From Marinobacter halophilus (GTDB taxonomy: Bacteria > Pseudomonadota > Gammaproteobacteria > Pseudomonadales > Oleiphilaceae): 64,000 nt of DNA. Made by a program: the position numbers and the translations under genes. Below the pieces are notes generated by a model. That model did no database searches. It worked only from the letters and a program-made list of their open reading frames with translations, and was not told where the DNA came from. Below are positions 43,455 through 52,012 of the stretch, piece after piece. Numbering within the stretch: position 1 is the stretch's first letter; the number at the start of each line of letters is the position of its first letter. The DNA lies in contig NZ_PXNN01000003.1 in assembly GCF_003007685.1 (NCBI RefSeq), forward strand, positions 186,001 to 250,000, given 5' to 3'.

Positions 43455-44753
43455 ATGAGTGTCAGCCGAAAACGTGAAACCCCCGAAGTGCCGACCGCCA
43501 CCGAGTTTCTGATTGCCTCACGCCAGTGTGAATTACGGCATCTGGAGTACTTTCTGCAGATGGGCAAGCTGGTTCAGAGTATTGGCAATCTGGTGCACGG
43601 ACTGCAGCGGGAACGGGGCGCGTCCAATGTGTTCCTGGGCTCGGGCGGAGCCCGGTTTGCCGTTGAACGAGACGCCATGAAGCGGGCCGTTGACGAACAC
43701 AGGGTGGAGTTCAGTCAGTCGCTGGCGGATATCCGGGGCGATCTCACCCATCATCCGGTCAGCAGCCCGCTGCTCAACCACATTGCCAGCGCGTTGCACG
43801 GTCTGGCCGGGCTGGCGGCGCTCAGAGAGGCTGTCGTCAACCAGCGGATTCCGGTTGTTGACGCGACCGAGGCGTTCAGTGAACTGATCCACCAATTGAT
43901 CACCGTGGTGTTCGAGGCCGCCGACACCGTGGCGGATCCTTCTATTGCGGGGCTGCTGGTGGCCATGGTGCACCTGATGAACGGCAAGGAATACTGCGGT
44001 CAGGAGCGGGCTGCAGGGTCAGCCGGGTTTTCCAGTGGCCACTTCGACACCGCCCTGTCACGGCGCATGATGCACCTGGTTGAAGCACAGGAACGATGTT
44101 TTGAGGTGTATCTGGCCTTTGCTAATGACGATAGCGTGGCCCGTTGGCAGAAACTCAGAGTGCACCCTCGGGAAGCGCAGATAGAGCAGCTACGGCAGTT
44201 GGCCAGCTCGGTGGGCCGGTACAAGCAACTGGACCCGTCGCTGGCGGATCAGTGGTTTGGTTTGCTGACGGAGCGAATGGATGAGCTCAAGCAGATTGAG
44301 GATCTGGTGGAGCAGGCCTTTCATGCCTGTTGCGTGGCGCGATACGCCGAGGCCCGCCATGCGCTGGTTCACCAGGAAACGCTGATGGATTCGCTGGCTC
44401 AGCTTCGTTCGGGTAGTCCGCGCCTGGTTCTGTGTGACAGTGGCGAGGTAAGCGATCCAAACACCGGTTGGGAAGCCGGTGGCATCAGCCAGCAGTCTGG
44501 ACGCTCGGTGTTTGACCTGCTGCAGGAGCAGACCCATCGTCTGCAGCAGATGTCGGACGAGCTGCGCAGTGCCAAAGAGGCGCTGGAAGACCGGAAAACG
44601 CAGGAAAAAGCCGTGCTGATGCTGATGAAACACCGGGACATCGACAACGACGAAGCCCACCGATTGTTGCGTAAGCTGGCCATGGACCAGGGCAAGCGCC
44701 TGCCAGACGTGGCGCGGGCTCTGGTGGCGCTGTCAGGGGTGTTAGAAGGTTAG
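43455..44753 (+). CDS. nasR: Nitrate/nitrite-responsive antiterminator with NIT and ANTAR domains
   Basis: The 432-residue protein has an N-terminal all-helical NIT sensor domain (LVQSIGNLVHGLQRERGASNVFLGSGG; the Arg pair binds nitrate/nitrite in homologs). A C-terminal ANTAR RNA-binding domain follows (LRSAKEALEDRKTQEKAVLMLMKHRDIDNDEAHRLLRKLAMDQGKRLPDVARALV). This is the NasR architecture; NasR binds leader RNA of assimilation operons and prevents termination when nitrate or nitrite is present. GGGAG precedes ATG 43455. It is divergent from nirB, whose leader carries a terminator, and the nirC leader carries another. The regulatory targets are therefore visible in the window. Confidence 0.92.
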   Translation: MSVSRKRETPEVPTATEFLIASRQCELRHLEYFLQMGKLVQSIGNLVHGLQRERGASNVFLGSGGARFAVERDAMKRAVDEHRVEFSQSLADIRGDLTHHPVSSPLLNHIASALHGLAGLAALREAVVNQRIPVVDATEAFSELIHQLITVVFEAADTVADPSIAGLLVAMVHLMNGKEYCGQERAAGSAGFSSGHFDTALSRRMMHLVEAQERCFEVYLAFANDDSVARWQKLRVHPREAQIEQLRQLASSVGRYKQLDPSLADQWFGLLTERMDELKQIEDLVEQAFHACCVARYAEARHALVHQETLMDSLAQLRSGSPRLVLCDSGEVSDPNTGWEAGGISQQSGRSVFDLLQEQTHRLQQMSDELRSAKEALEDRKTQEKAVLMLMKHRDIDNDEAHRLLRKLAMDQGKRLPDVARALVALSGVLEG

Positions 44754-45487
44754 CCGCTGTGTCGTAACAGTGTTAACGGCACCCGGTAACGCAGATTCCG
44801 GGCCTGCCGGGTGACGGCAACGGTGCAGGTTTTCCGGTTGACCCGGATCACCTTGCCCTGCTTCTGGTGAGTGCCTTCACCAAAGCACACCGGGTCTCCG
44901 ACCTGCCATTGCCGGAGCTGGTGGGCCGGATTGGGGAGCTCGAAAACGGTGCCGGGCAGCTCAATTCCCGCGCTGTCGGCCTGCTCACTCAGGTAATGCC
45001 GGGTAGCGTCAGCCGCACCGCTGCCGTGCAACTCATCCAGTGCCTCATAGAAATGCCGGTTGTGCACCGAGCCGTAATGGCGCTGCCCGGCGCTGTGCTG
45101 CAGCAGATGAGCAAATTCATGGCAGCAGGTATGGGCCAGCAAATTCAGCACGCTCAGCTCACCGCCAAAATAGCCCCGGCCCCGAATTTCCCGCGTGGAT
45201 AGCCAGCCCTGAGCCGTCTCCGGTTGATGCTTGGCGGCAATCATCCGGGCCCCGTAATTGATCAGATGCTGCTTCCGGCGCGGATCGTACCGATGATAGG
45301 TGGCCTGCCCGGCGCCCACCCGCAACGCCAGACTGGCACTGCTGTTCTGCTGACGCACCCAATCCTGCGCCGGGTCCCAGAGGACATTTCGGGTGGCCTG
45401 GCACATGAGGCCACCGAGTTTATGAGTGGTTTGCTTGGGGATGGGCATGGGTTTCACGCGAATTGGGCGAAATGTTTGAAGGCTCAT
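44750..45487 (-). CDS. SprT-like zinc metalloprotease-domain protein
   Basis: The 245-residue protein contains HTCCHEFAHLLQHSAGQRHYGSVHNRHFY, an HExxH zinc site followed by a further His, in the arrangement of SprT/Spartan-like proteases. The C-terminal third (VGDPVCFGEGTHQKQGKVIRVNRKTCTVAV) is a small beta domain that may bind nucleic acid. SprT-like proteins are linked to DNA-protein crosslink repair in other organisms; here the function is unproven. It ends four bases inside the nasR stop region (convergent overlap). The gene interrupts the nitrite genes and is adjacent to the AT-richer islet. Confidence 0.78.
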   Translation of the reverse strand: MSLQTFRPIRVKPMPIPKQTTHKLGGLMCQATRNVLWDPAQDWVRQQNSSASLALRVGAGQATYHRYDPRRKQHLINYGARMIAAKHQPETAQGWLSTREIRGRGYFGGELSVLNLLAHTCCHEFAHLLQHSAGQRHYGSVHNRHFYEALDELHGSGAADATRHYLSEQADSAGIELPGTVFELPNPAHQLRQWQVGDPVCFGEGTHQKQGKVIRVNRKTCTVAVTRQARNLRYRVPLTLLRHSG

Positions 45488-45573
45488 TACGAAACATAGC
45501 CGACAAGGGTAACCACAGAATTTACAAATTACTATGGTCCGCCGAGGCTGCCACTTGAACCATCAATTGTAAC

Positions 45574-45619
45574 CAGACAATCTGTCACCAGATATCAATA
45601 AGTGGTGACAGTTTGTCTG
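45574..45619. repeat. 17-bp inverted repeat, hairpin or mobile-element end
   Basis: Arms CAGACAATCTGTCACCA (45574-45590) and 45603-45619 pair with a single mismatch around a 12-nt AT-rich loop. No T run follows on either strand. It lies in the 380-bp gap after the SprT-like gene and next to a gene remnant, so a scar of a mobile element is one reading, a protein-binding site another. Confidence 0.6.
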
Positions 45620-45666
45620 ACTCTGGGTTCGCCCGATCCTCGGGGGCGCAGCTCCAAATCCTGTTC

Positions 45667-45855
45667 TTAGTCGGAAGTGGGTTGCTTGAGTTCACCCGAA
45701 ACGGTATCGAATAACATCCAAACGCCATCATGGAAGTCGTGGGAAGCCACGAGTGTATCGTCGAACAGTTCATCAGCTACGCTAATGTTACTGCGCCTAA
45801 TCGTTTCGCTGCCTGCTATTGGGATTGTTCGATTGGAATTGACGTAAGAGTTGCG
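45667..45855 (-). pseudogene. Orphan 3' coding remnant
   Basis: A 62-codon stop-bounded frame without any start codon reads as a plausible acidic protein tail: SNISVADELFDDTLVAS, then HDFHDGVWMLFDTVSG and a C-terminal KQPTSD. Its upstream end is closed by a TGA just after the lipoprotein gene. The codons look like real coding sequence, but no 5' part exists in any frame. I read it as debris of a gene truncated by recombination in this islet. I do not recognise the family. Confidence 0.4.
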
Positions 45856-45868
45856 TCAGCCCGCTTTT

Positions 45869-46318
45869 CTAATAAGAAATCTTTTCACCATTAATTCGGA
45901 TCGACGTTGAGCTTTCAGTTGGCCCCTGGAAGGTAATGAGAGACTGGGCGTGGTTGTCGGGTACGATAAATAAGGTTCTAAATTCTCCCTGAACTACCCC
46001 AAAAACCCGAGCTTCAGGAATGCGCTCTATCCAAACTGGTTTGTTAGAACCCTGCTCGGCGCTTTCAAAGAGGGTGCTTGATGTGTCGATTGCTGAGCCC
46101 GTGCTTACTGTACTCGGGATTTCATCTGATTTGACGAAACCTATGATCCGATCGTTTCTCAGAAAAAGAAGTTCTGCATCCCTCACCTTAACAGAGGAGA
46201 ACATCTCATTTGGCACTTCTATAGATAATTCGCTGTATGGTTGAATGATCAGTGAAGAATGGGATGCACAGCCCGAGAGCAGAAGTACAAATGCTAAAGC
46301 TAGACCTATCCTTGGCAT
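45869..46318 (-). CDS. Small lipoprotein of unknown function
   Basis: The 149-residue product has a lipoprotein signal peptide with lipobox LLSGC (Cys17), then a beta-rich, Ser/Thr-rich region (YSELSIEVPNEMFSSVKVRDAELLFLRNDRIIGFV). No transmembrane segment follows, so it should sit in a membrane leaflet facing the periplasm. The gene is visibly richer in A+T than the nitrite genes around it. It follows the 115-codon gene by 10 bp and lies downstream of hcp. A periplasmic immunity protein for a T6SS effector would look like this, but there is no direct evidence. Confidence 0.65.
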   Translation of the reverse strand: MPRIGLALAFVLLLSGCASHSSLIIQPYSELSIEVPNEMFSSVKVRDAELLFLRNDRIIGFVKSDEIPSTVSTGSAIDTSSTLFESAEQGSNKPVWIERIPEARVFGVVQGEFRTLFIVPDNHAQSLITFQGPTESSTSIRINGEKISY

Positions 46319-46328
46319 GGTGGGAGTC

Positions 46329-46676
46329 TCATCTCAATGTCGTTTCGATAGAGGATCTGAACTGGCCAGAACGGACAGTCCGACACAGCCAGTTTACCGT
46401 CACTTCGTTCTGTAGAAAAGGCTTCCCTGCCTCGCGAATCAGGCGTAAAGCCCATTCCGTGATCCTGCGCGTTGGCCTGAGCAGGTCCTGCGGAGAGGGA
46501 ACTGCATCAACCCATCTACTGCAATCAACCGTTTCCACGAGCATATGGGCGATAGCGCGCACAGTCTCTTCGGTTACGCTGCTCTCAGTAAACCCCGAAG
46601 CAACGGACTGGCCATAGAACGCCTTCATGATGGCTCTGATTTTATCAATATCTTCCGCTGACAATTGACTATCCAT
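46329..46676 (-). CDS. Hypothetical protein downstream of hcp
   Basis: The 115-residue protein is mostly helical (MDSQLSAEDIDKIRAIMKAF, VRAIAHMLVETVDCSRWVDA, ITEWALRLIREAGKPF) without signal peptide, membrane segment or motif I recognise. AAGGAT precedes the ATG. It begins about 20 bp beyond the hcp terminator, so it can be reached by read-through from the hcp promoter. Small helical proteins encoded next to hcp are sometimes Hcp-carried cargo or adaptors; that is only a hypothesis here. Confidence 0.6.
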   Translation of the reverse strand: MDSQLSAEDIDKIRAIMKAFYGQSVASGFTESSVTEETVRAIAHMLVETVDCSRWVDAVPSPQDLLRPTRRITEWALRLIREAGKPFLQNEVTVNWLCRTVRSGQFRSSIETTLR

Positions 46677-46696
46677 ATTTTCATCCTTGAAAAAGC

Positions 46697-46723
46697 AAAA
46701 GGGCCCCCGCAGGAGCCCTTTTT
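46697..46723 (-). terminator. Terminator after hcp
   Basis: AAAAGGGC...GCCCTTTT forms an A/T-flanked GC stem just after the hcp stop, with T4 on the minus strand. The stem is symmetrical enough to work in both directions. Confidence 0.7.
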
Positions 46724-46729
46724 AGGTGA

Positions 46730-47248
46730 TTACGCCTCGATCGGAGTGCGCCAGTCGTCAGCACCGGAAGTGCCGGCAACGGCATGCTCCCAGGTTACCT
46801 TGCGGTAGGACAGGGACACGGTGACCAGCTGAGTGAAGTCAGCGCTGGCGGCGTCCTGGCAGTGAGGCATGTTGCAGTTGATGTCGATGATGGTGGCATC
46901 TTCCAGGATGGTAGAGAAGAAGTGCTCCTGCTTACCTTCAACGGAAGTGCGGTACCACTTGAGCTCTACCTTCGGCAGCATTTCGCCGGAAGCCAGGGCG
47001 TTGTACATCAGCGGGGTGGCTTTGTTCAGGGCTGAAGTGAACTTGAACGGCTTGTGCACGCGCTGGCCGGAAGGCTGGCCGGACTGGGGATCCGTCGGTA
47101 CGGTGACAACGTGGCTGAATTCCTGAACCAGCACTTCGTCTTCGTGGCCTTCAACGTAGATGTTGCCTACGGAATCGGACGTGAATGCGCCTGCGGTGAT
47201 GTTACCCTGAGTTTTACCTTCGATGCTGATATAACAAGGAGTTGGCAT
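46730..47248 (-). CDS. hcp: Hcp-family type VI secretion tube/effector protein
   Basis: The 172-residue protein starts MPTPCYISIEGKTQGNITAG, followed by VGNIYVEGHEDEVLVQEFSH, PSGQRVHKPFKFTSALNKATP, LYNALASGEMLPKVELKWYR and ATIIDINCNMPHCQD, an unambiguous Hcp. Hcp hexamers form the T6SS inner tube and can carry cargo effectors. ATG 47248 with GGAG at the right distance was preferred over ATG 47260. No other T6SS gene is in the window, so this is an orphan copy that must use an apparatus encoded elsewhere. It has its own -24/-12 promoter and a terminator. Confidence 0.94.
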   Translation of the reverse strand: MPTPCYISIEGKTQGNITAGAFTSDSVGNIYVEGHEDEVLVQEFSHVVTVPTDPQSGQPSGQRVHKPFKFTSALNKATPLMYNALASGEMLPKVELKWYRTSVEGKQEHFFSTILEDATIIDINCNMPHCQDAASADFTQLVTVSLSYRKVTWEHAVAGTSGADDWRTPIEA

Positions 47249-47311
47249 AGTCTGCTCCATGACGTGAGTGAATGTTCGTCCCCGGGCTGTTCCCTGGACG
47301 CCTTCACCTAT

Positions 47312-47329
47312 TACAAAGGCTGTGCCAAC
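47312..47329 (-). promoter_or_regulatory. Sigma-54-like promoter of hcp
   Basis: The minus strand reads GTTGGCACAGCCTTTGTA: a perfect TTGGCAC -24 box and, 10 bases after GG, GT in place of the usual GC of the -12 box. It lies 64 bp before the hcp ATG. Orphan hcp genes in vibrios and pseudomonads are often RpoN-dependent. Confidence 0.55.
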
Positions 47330-47451
47330 TAATAAAACTACAATAAAAACAATGAAATAAAGATTTCTCCGAGGGTGACTAGAGAACGGTGAGCAAAGCC
47401 TTGCTTGCCGGACGGGCGAGCTTTTGCTGGCCGGGCAATAACTTGCCCGGA

Positions 47452-49182
47452 TCAGGGCCGGTAGGCGAACGACAGCATCAGGGCCAACAGCAACAGCGCG
47501 GACAGTCCCTGCCAGAACCCCACCGGGTGACGCTCGATCAGCGGCGGCCGGTGCTGTTGCTGCCAGTTGTGACCGGGCTGACGCAGATCGAACAGAAATT
47601 CAGACAATGCCGGATAGCGTTTGTGGGGCTCCGGGTGTAGCGCCCGGGCGAGCGCCAGGTCGACCCAACCGGGCAGATCGTCCCGGTGCAGGCGGGCCGG
47701 TTGATAGTTCAGCCGGCGTAACTGGCTCCGGTTGCGCAGGCCGGGTATCCGGGTGCCGTAAGGAAGTTGGCCGGTCAGCAGCTGATAGATGATCACGGCA
47801 AGCGAAAACTGGTCAGCCTGCCAGCCTGCGGGTTCCCCCAGAAAGGTTTCCGGAGCGCTGAAGAGCGCGGCGCCCCGGGGCCAGCTGGGTTCATCGTGCT
47901 CCCGCAGCTCCTGTAGCCCGGCAATCCGGGTGGCGCCGAAATCAATCAACACCACCGTGCCCTGTCGGTCGATCAGGATGTTCTCCGGTTTCAGATCCTG
48001 ATGCACCATTTCCAGCCGGTGAAAGGCCCGAAGCCCGCGGGCAATCTGTTCTGCCAGCTGGCGCACGGTTTCCAGGTCCGGCCCGGGATTGTCCAGCAAC
48101 CACTGCTTAAGGCTGATGCCCGGCACATACTCGGTGGCCAGGTACAGGCAGCTGTGTTGTCGTTCCGGGGCGAAGGACGGCACCACGTGAGGGCTGTCGA
48201 GGCGCTGGGCCACCCAGTGTTCGGTGCTGAACTGTGCAAGCGCTTGGGGATCTTGCTGCAGTTCCATGGCTGGTACTTTCAGGGCGATCTGACGATTACT
48301 GGCTTCGTCGACCGCCAGATAGACATGGCTGCGACTACTGGCATGAATCGGCCGGAGAATCCGGTAGCCGTCCAGCCGTTGCCCCGGCACCAGCTCCGGC
48401 GCGAACGGCAGCTGGTGTGCGTCCCGGATGACTTCCTCATTGCTTTTGCGGGCGGGCACCGAGTCGATCCGGACAATCTGGGCGCTCAGGTTGTCGTCGC
48501 TGCCCGCGGCGAGTGCGCTGGCGATCAGCTGCCTGGCGGCGGCATCCAGATCGTCGCCGGAATCCTGAATGATGCTGGCCATGTCCCGTGCCATCAGGTG
48601 TTCGTAGACGCCGTCGGTTACCAGTACAAAGGTGTCCCCCGGCCACACCGGAACGGTCAGGTAATCAATGTCCAGTTGCTGGCTCAGGCCCATGGCCCGG
48701 TTCAGGCAGCTGTCATCCCGGGACAACCAGACCCGGTGATCGGTGGTCAGTTGCTCCAGAGCATTACCCTGCATCCGGTAGATCCGGGCGTCGCCCACAT
48801 GAAATAGATGAGCGGTGGCGGATTTTAGAATCAGCACACTGAAGGTGCAGACATAGCCACGATCCTGATCGTACCGGTACTGGCTTTGCCGGGTCTGGGC
48901 GTGCAGCCAGGCGTTGCTGGCCCGGAGCACCCGCTGGGCGGATTGTTTGACCGACCAGCTGTCTGGCGTCGAATAATAGTCACTCAAAAACCCCGCCACC
49001 GCAGACTCGCTGGCAATCTGGCTGACGTTGCTGGAACTGATGCCGTCGGCGATGGCCACGGCGATGCCCTTGGACCGGAGCTGATGATTGTCTGGAATCA
49101 TCAGGCCATGAAAGTCCTGGTTAACCGGTTTGCGGCCCTTGTCGGAGTGCTGGCCCGTGGTTACCGAAAGCTGGGTGGTCAT
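47452..49182 (-). CDS. Fused PP2C phosphatase-Ser/Thr protein kinase
   Basis: Residues 1-245 form a PP2C phosphatase (GIAVAIADGISSS, LFHVGDARIYRM, LVTDGVYEHL, GSDDNLSAQIV, with metal-binding Asp residues intact). Residues 260-530 form a Hanks-type kinase (IALKVPAMEL with the ATP Lys, VHQDLKPENILIDRQG, LIDFGATR), and a membrane helix ends the protein (LSALLLLALMLSF). The catalytic loop has HQD instead of HRD, with the Asp kept. The same fusion is found beside nitrite/nitrate assimilation genes in Pseudomonas (PA1782 region), implying a role in modulating that pathway. It follows nirC by 74 bp. The start is the ATG at 49182; GTG 49209 is an alternative. Confidence 0.9.
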   Translation of the reverse strand: MTTQLSVTTGQHSDKGRKPVNQDFHGLMIPDNHQLRSKGIAVAIADGISSSNVSQIASESAVAGFLSDYYSTPDSWSVKQSAQRVLRASNAWLHAQTRQSQYRYDQDRGYVCTFSVLILKSATAHLFHVGDARIYRMQGNALEQLTTDHRVWLSRDDSCLNRAMGLSQQLDIDYLTVPVWPGDTFVLVTDGVYEHLMARDMASIIQDSGDDLDAAARQLIASALAAGSDDNLSAQIVRIDSVPARKSNEEVIRDAHQLPFAPELVPGQRLDGYRILRPIHASSRSHVYLAVDEASNRQIALKVPAMELQQDPQALAQFSTEHWVAQRLDSPHVVPSFAPERQHSCLYLATEYVPGISLKQWLLDNPGPDLETVRQLAEQIARGLRAFHRLEMVHQDLKPENILIDRQGTVVLIDFGATRIAGLQELREHDEPSWPRGAALFSAPETFLGEPAGWQADQFSLAVIIYQLLTGQLPYGTRIPGLRNRSQLRRLNYQPARLHRDDLPGWVDLALARALHPEPHKRYPALSEFLFDLRQPGHNWQQQHRPPLIERHPVGFWQGLSALLLLALMLSFAYRP

Positions 49183-49256
49183 GGATTGGTTTGCCTCAGA
49201 CAACGACACATAGCCCGATGGGTGCGGCCACCGGGCTCTGTGCCTGCTGCAGTCGT

Positions 49257-50105
49257 TTAGTTGGAACGGGCCAGTTCACCATCGTGATAGGTGTTTGGCA
49301 GGGTGCGCTTGGGCGCTGTGCGCAGGTGCGTGGCGTACAGGGTAAGCCCGGTAAAGGACAGGCCGCCCACCAGGTTGCCCAGCACCGTCGGGATCTCGTT
49401 CCAGACGAAGTAGTCGAGGATTCCGAACTCGCCGCCCATCAGCAGGGCAAACGGAAACAGGAACATGTTAACGATGGAATGCTCAAAGCCCATGTAGAAG
49501 AACAACATGATCGGCATCCACATCGCCAGTACCTTGCCTGGCACGGTGGTGGAAATCATTGCTCCCACTACCCCCATGGACACCATCCAGTTGCACAGCA
49601 CCCCGCGCAGAAAGATGGTGAACCAGCCGGCGGCGCCATGCTCGGCGTAACCCAGGGTGCGCTCCTTGCCAATGTCGGCAATGCGGTCACCGACCGCGCC
49701 GGGTTCGATGTTGAAGCCGTAGGTGAAGACAAACGCCATGATCAGGGCCACGGTCAGGGCGCCGGCGAAGTTGCCCAGGAACACCCAACCCCAGTTGCGC
49801 AAAATGCCGCGAGTGTCCACCCCCGGCCGTTTGTCGAGCAGGGCGAGAGGCGTGAGCATGAACACGCCGGTGAGCAGGTCAAAGCCCATCAGGTAGAGCA
49901 TGCAGAAGCCCACTGGAAACAGCATGGCACCGACCAGCGGGCTGCCGGTCTGCACCGCCACGGTAATCGCGAACACCGCCGCCAGCGACAGGATGGCGCC
50001 GGCCATAAAGGACCGAATGAGCACATCCCGAGTGGCCATGTAGATTTTTGATTCACCGGCGTCCACCATCTTGGTGACGAACTCCGAAGGCATGATGTAA
50101 GACAT
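49257..50105 (-). CDS. nirC: Formate/nitrite channel, NirC-like
   Basis: The 282-residue membrane protein shows the FNT family: MPSEFVTKMVDAGESKIYMA at the N-terminus, six hydrophobic segments, GAMLFPVGFCMLYLMGFDLLTG, LGNFAGALTV, FLRGVLCNWMVSMGVV and FMGFEHSIVNMFLFP. FNT channels move nitrite or formate across the inner membrane; position in a nitrite assimilation block favours nitrite. ATG 50105 fits the family N-terminus better than ATG 50171, which would lie inside the leader hairpin. It heads a two-gene unit with the phosphatase-kinase, with a sigma-54 promoter and an attenuator-like leader. Confidence 0.9.
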   Translation of the reverse strand: MSYIMPSEFVTKMVDAGESKIYMATRDVLIRSFMAGAILSLAAVFAITVAVQTGSPLVGAMLFPVGFCMLYLMGFDLLTGVFMLTPLALLDKRPGVDTRGILRNWGWVFLGNFAGALTVALIMAFVFTYGFNIEPGAVGDRIADIGKERTLGYAEHGAAGWFTIFLRGVLCNWMVSMGVVGAMISTTVPGKVLAMWMPIMLFFYMGFEHSIVNMFLFPFALLMGGEFGILDYFVWNEIPTVLGNLVGGLSFTGLTLYATHLRTAPKRTLPNTYHDGELARSN

Positions 50106-50149
50106 AGCGTGATCCCCTGAGCATTCCCTGGCTGTCTTTCCGACAGACC

Positions 50150-50209
50150 AAAAAAAGACGGCATCGCTCACCGGCTACCGTTGATGGGTAGGTGTGAGCA
50201 GACGCCGTC
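50150..50209 (-). terminator. Intrinsic terminator in the nirC leader (attenuator)
   Basis: On the minus strand the arm 50209-50191 pairs with 50172-50157 (outer GACGGC/GCCGTC, inner GCTCAC/GTGAGC, CTACC/GGTAG) and is followed by seven T. It lies 45 bp before the nirC ATG. A competing hairpin CAGACG-N4-CGTCTG at 50199-50214 overlaps its promoter-proximal arm and would prevent it from forming. Confidence 0.8.
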
Positions 50210-50214
50210 GTCTG
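50199..50214 (-). promoter_or_regulatory. Competing (antiterminator-like) hairpin in the nirC leader
   Basis: A perfect 6-bp stem CAGACG/CGTCTG with a 4-nt loop shares the bases 50199-50209 with the terminator's first arm, so only one structure can form. This is the arrangement expected for an RNA switch controlled by an ANTAR protein. Confidence 0.5.
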
Positions 50215-50260
50215 AAAAACTTGAGTGTGGGCAGAAAATTCAATCTGCTTAAAAGATAAG

Positions 50261-50277
50261 AGCAGGTGCCGTGCCAG
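50261..50277 (-). promoter_or_regulatory. Sigma-54 (-24/-12) promoter of nirC
   Basis: The minus strand reads CTGGCACGGCACCTGCT, with GG and GC exactly 10 bases apart and a consensus TGGCACG. It resembles the nirB promoter closely and would give a leader of about 145 nt. Confidence 0.78.
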
Positions 50278-50406
50278 TCTTGAAGTTGTTAGGAAAAAAA
50301 CGTTTTTATTCAATGGCTAATATGTGGTGAGGCGATCTAAGGGAGTTGCGGTCGAACCGATTGCCCGCACCGACCCGGTGCGATTTGCGCTGGTATGGTG
50401 CGGGGG

Positions 50407-51173
<767 letters not shown>

Positions 51174-51177
<4 letters not shown>

Positions 51178-51584
51178 GCTCCGGGCTCCGTCAGCAACAG
51201 TACGTCGGTATAACCGCCCTCTTCCAGCAACCGCAGCAGACTGTCCAGATCCGCCATGGTCAGGGCCTGGTCGGCGGCGATTTTCAGGGGCTGGTGCTCA
51301 TCCGGCCGTGGCAGCGCGGCCAGCAATTCGCCGGCATCAACGGTGTTCCCGGCAACCTGCCACTGGCCGTTGGCTGGCACCATCAGATCGGCTTCCGTCG
51401 AACGTTCCTGTTGCAGTCTCGCACTGCCGGGCAACTCTGGCAAAGGCTGCTCGGTCAGTTGTCCGGCCACGATAAAGAACATCAGCAACAGGAACACCAG
51501 ATTGATCAGCGGCAGCAGCGCATCTTCAACGCGCTCCAGCAGGCCTTTGCCAGAGGTGGGCGGTGGTGGGACCAGCGCTGTCAT
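51174..51584 (-). CDS. ExbD-like protein lacking the membrane Asp
   Basis: The 136-residue protein has the ExbD layout, one N-terminal membrane helix and a periplasmic domain ([41 protein letters not shown]). The helix reads [16 protein letters not shown]: Asn28 stands where ExbD/TolR proteins carry the proton-translocating Asp (PFID in E. coli). It overlaps the upstream exbD by four bases and tonB by four, so it is co-translated with both. It probably forms a mixed complex with the Asp-containing copy rather than working alone. Confidence 0.85.
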
Positions 51585-52012
51585 AACCCGGTGGGCGCGT
51601 TGCGCTGCCAGTGGGGCTTGATGCCGGCGCCATCGAGCCTGCTCAGCGTACGGGTGAAGTCGGCCAGGCTGGTGTTCGGTGTTGTCGTGAGATTGGCCGC
51701 GTGCACACCGGCGGCCTCGAGCGCAGGTAATAACTCATCGAGCGAATACCGGTTGTCCTGCCAATGGATAATGCCGTTGGCCGTGACCTGAAGCGCGGGT
51801 AATGGCTCACCGGTGGTACTGCGTCGTTCGCGGGTGTCATTGCCCAACTCGAGATAATCCACCGGTAACAGTCGGGTTGTTAGCATAAAGAACACCAGCA
51901 GAATGAACACCACGTCTATGAGCGGGGTGATCCGGATAGGCATGGGCCGATTGGGCCGGGGGTCAACCAGCTGCATGGGCAAAACGCGGGTTGTCGTCAA
52001 CGGCGAAGTCAT
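51581..52012 (-). CDS. exbD: ExbD-family proton channel subunit
   Basis: The 143-residue protein has the standard helix TPLIDVVFILLVFFMLTTR with the essential Asp33, and a periplasmic domain with the ExbD peptidoglycan/TonB-facing fold (LQVTANGIIHWQDNRYSLDELLPAL). Its 5' end overlaps the exbB 3' end by 50 bp in another frame. It is followed directly by a second ExbD-like gene that lacks the Asp. ExbD with ExbB forms the proton-driven motor for TonB. Confidence 0.92.
   Translation of the reverse strand: MTSPLTTTRVLPMQLVDPRPNRPMPIRITPLIDVVFILLVFFMLTTRLLPVDYLELGNDTRERRSTTGEPLPALQVTANGIIHWQDNRYSLDELLPALEAAGVHAANLTTTPNTSLADFTRTLSRLDGAGIKPHWQRNAPTGL

Noticed and set aside
45574..45619. Terminal inverted repeats of an insertion sequence
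   Set aside because: Only 12 bp lie between the arms and no transposase is nearby; reported only as an inverted repeat.
46730..47248. A complete type VI secretion locus
   Set aside because: Only hcp is present. No vgrG, tssB/C, tssJKLM or clpV in the window.
47395..47452. Hairpin CCGGGCAA/TTGCCCGG after the kinase gene as terminator
   Set aside because: The stem is good but no T run follows on the minus strand; left out of the feature list.
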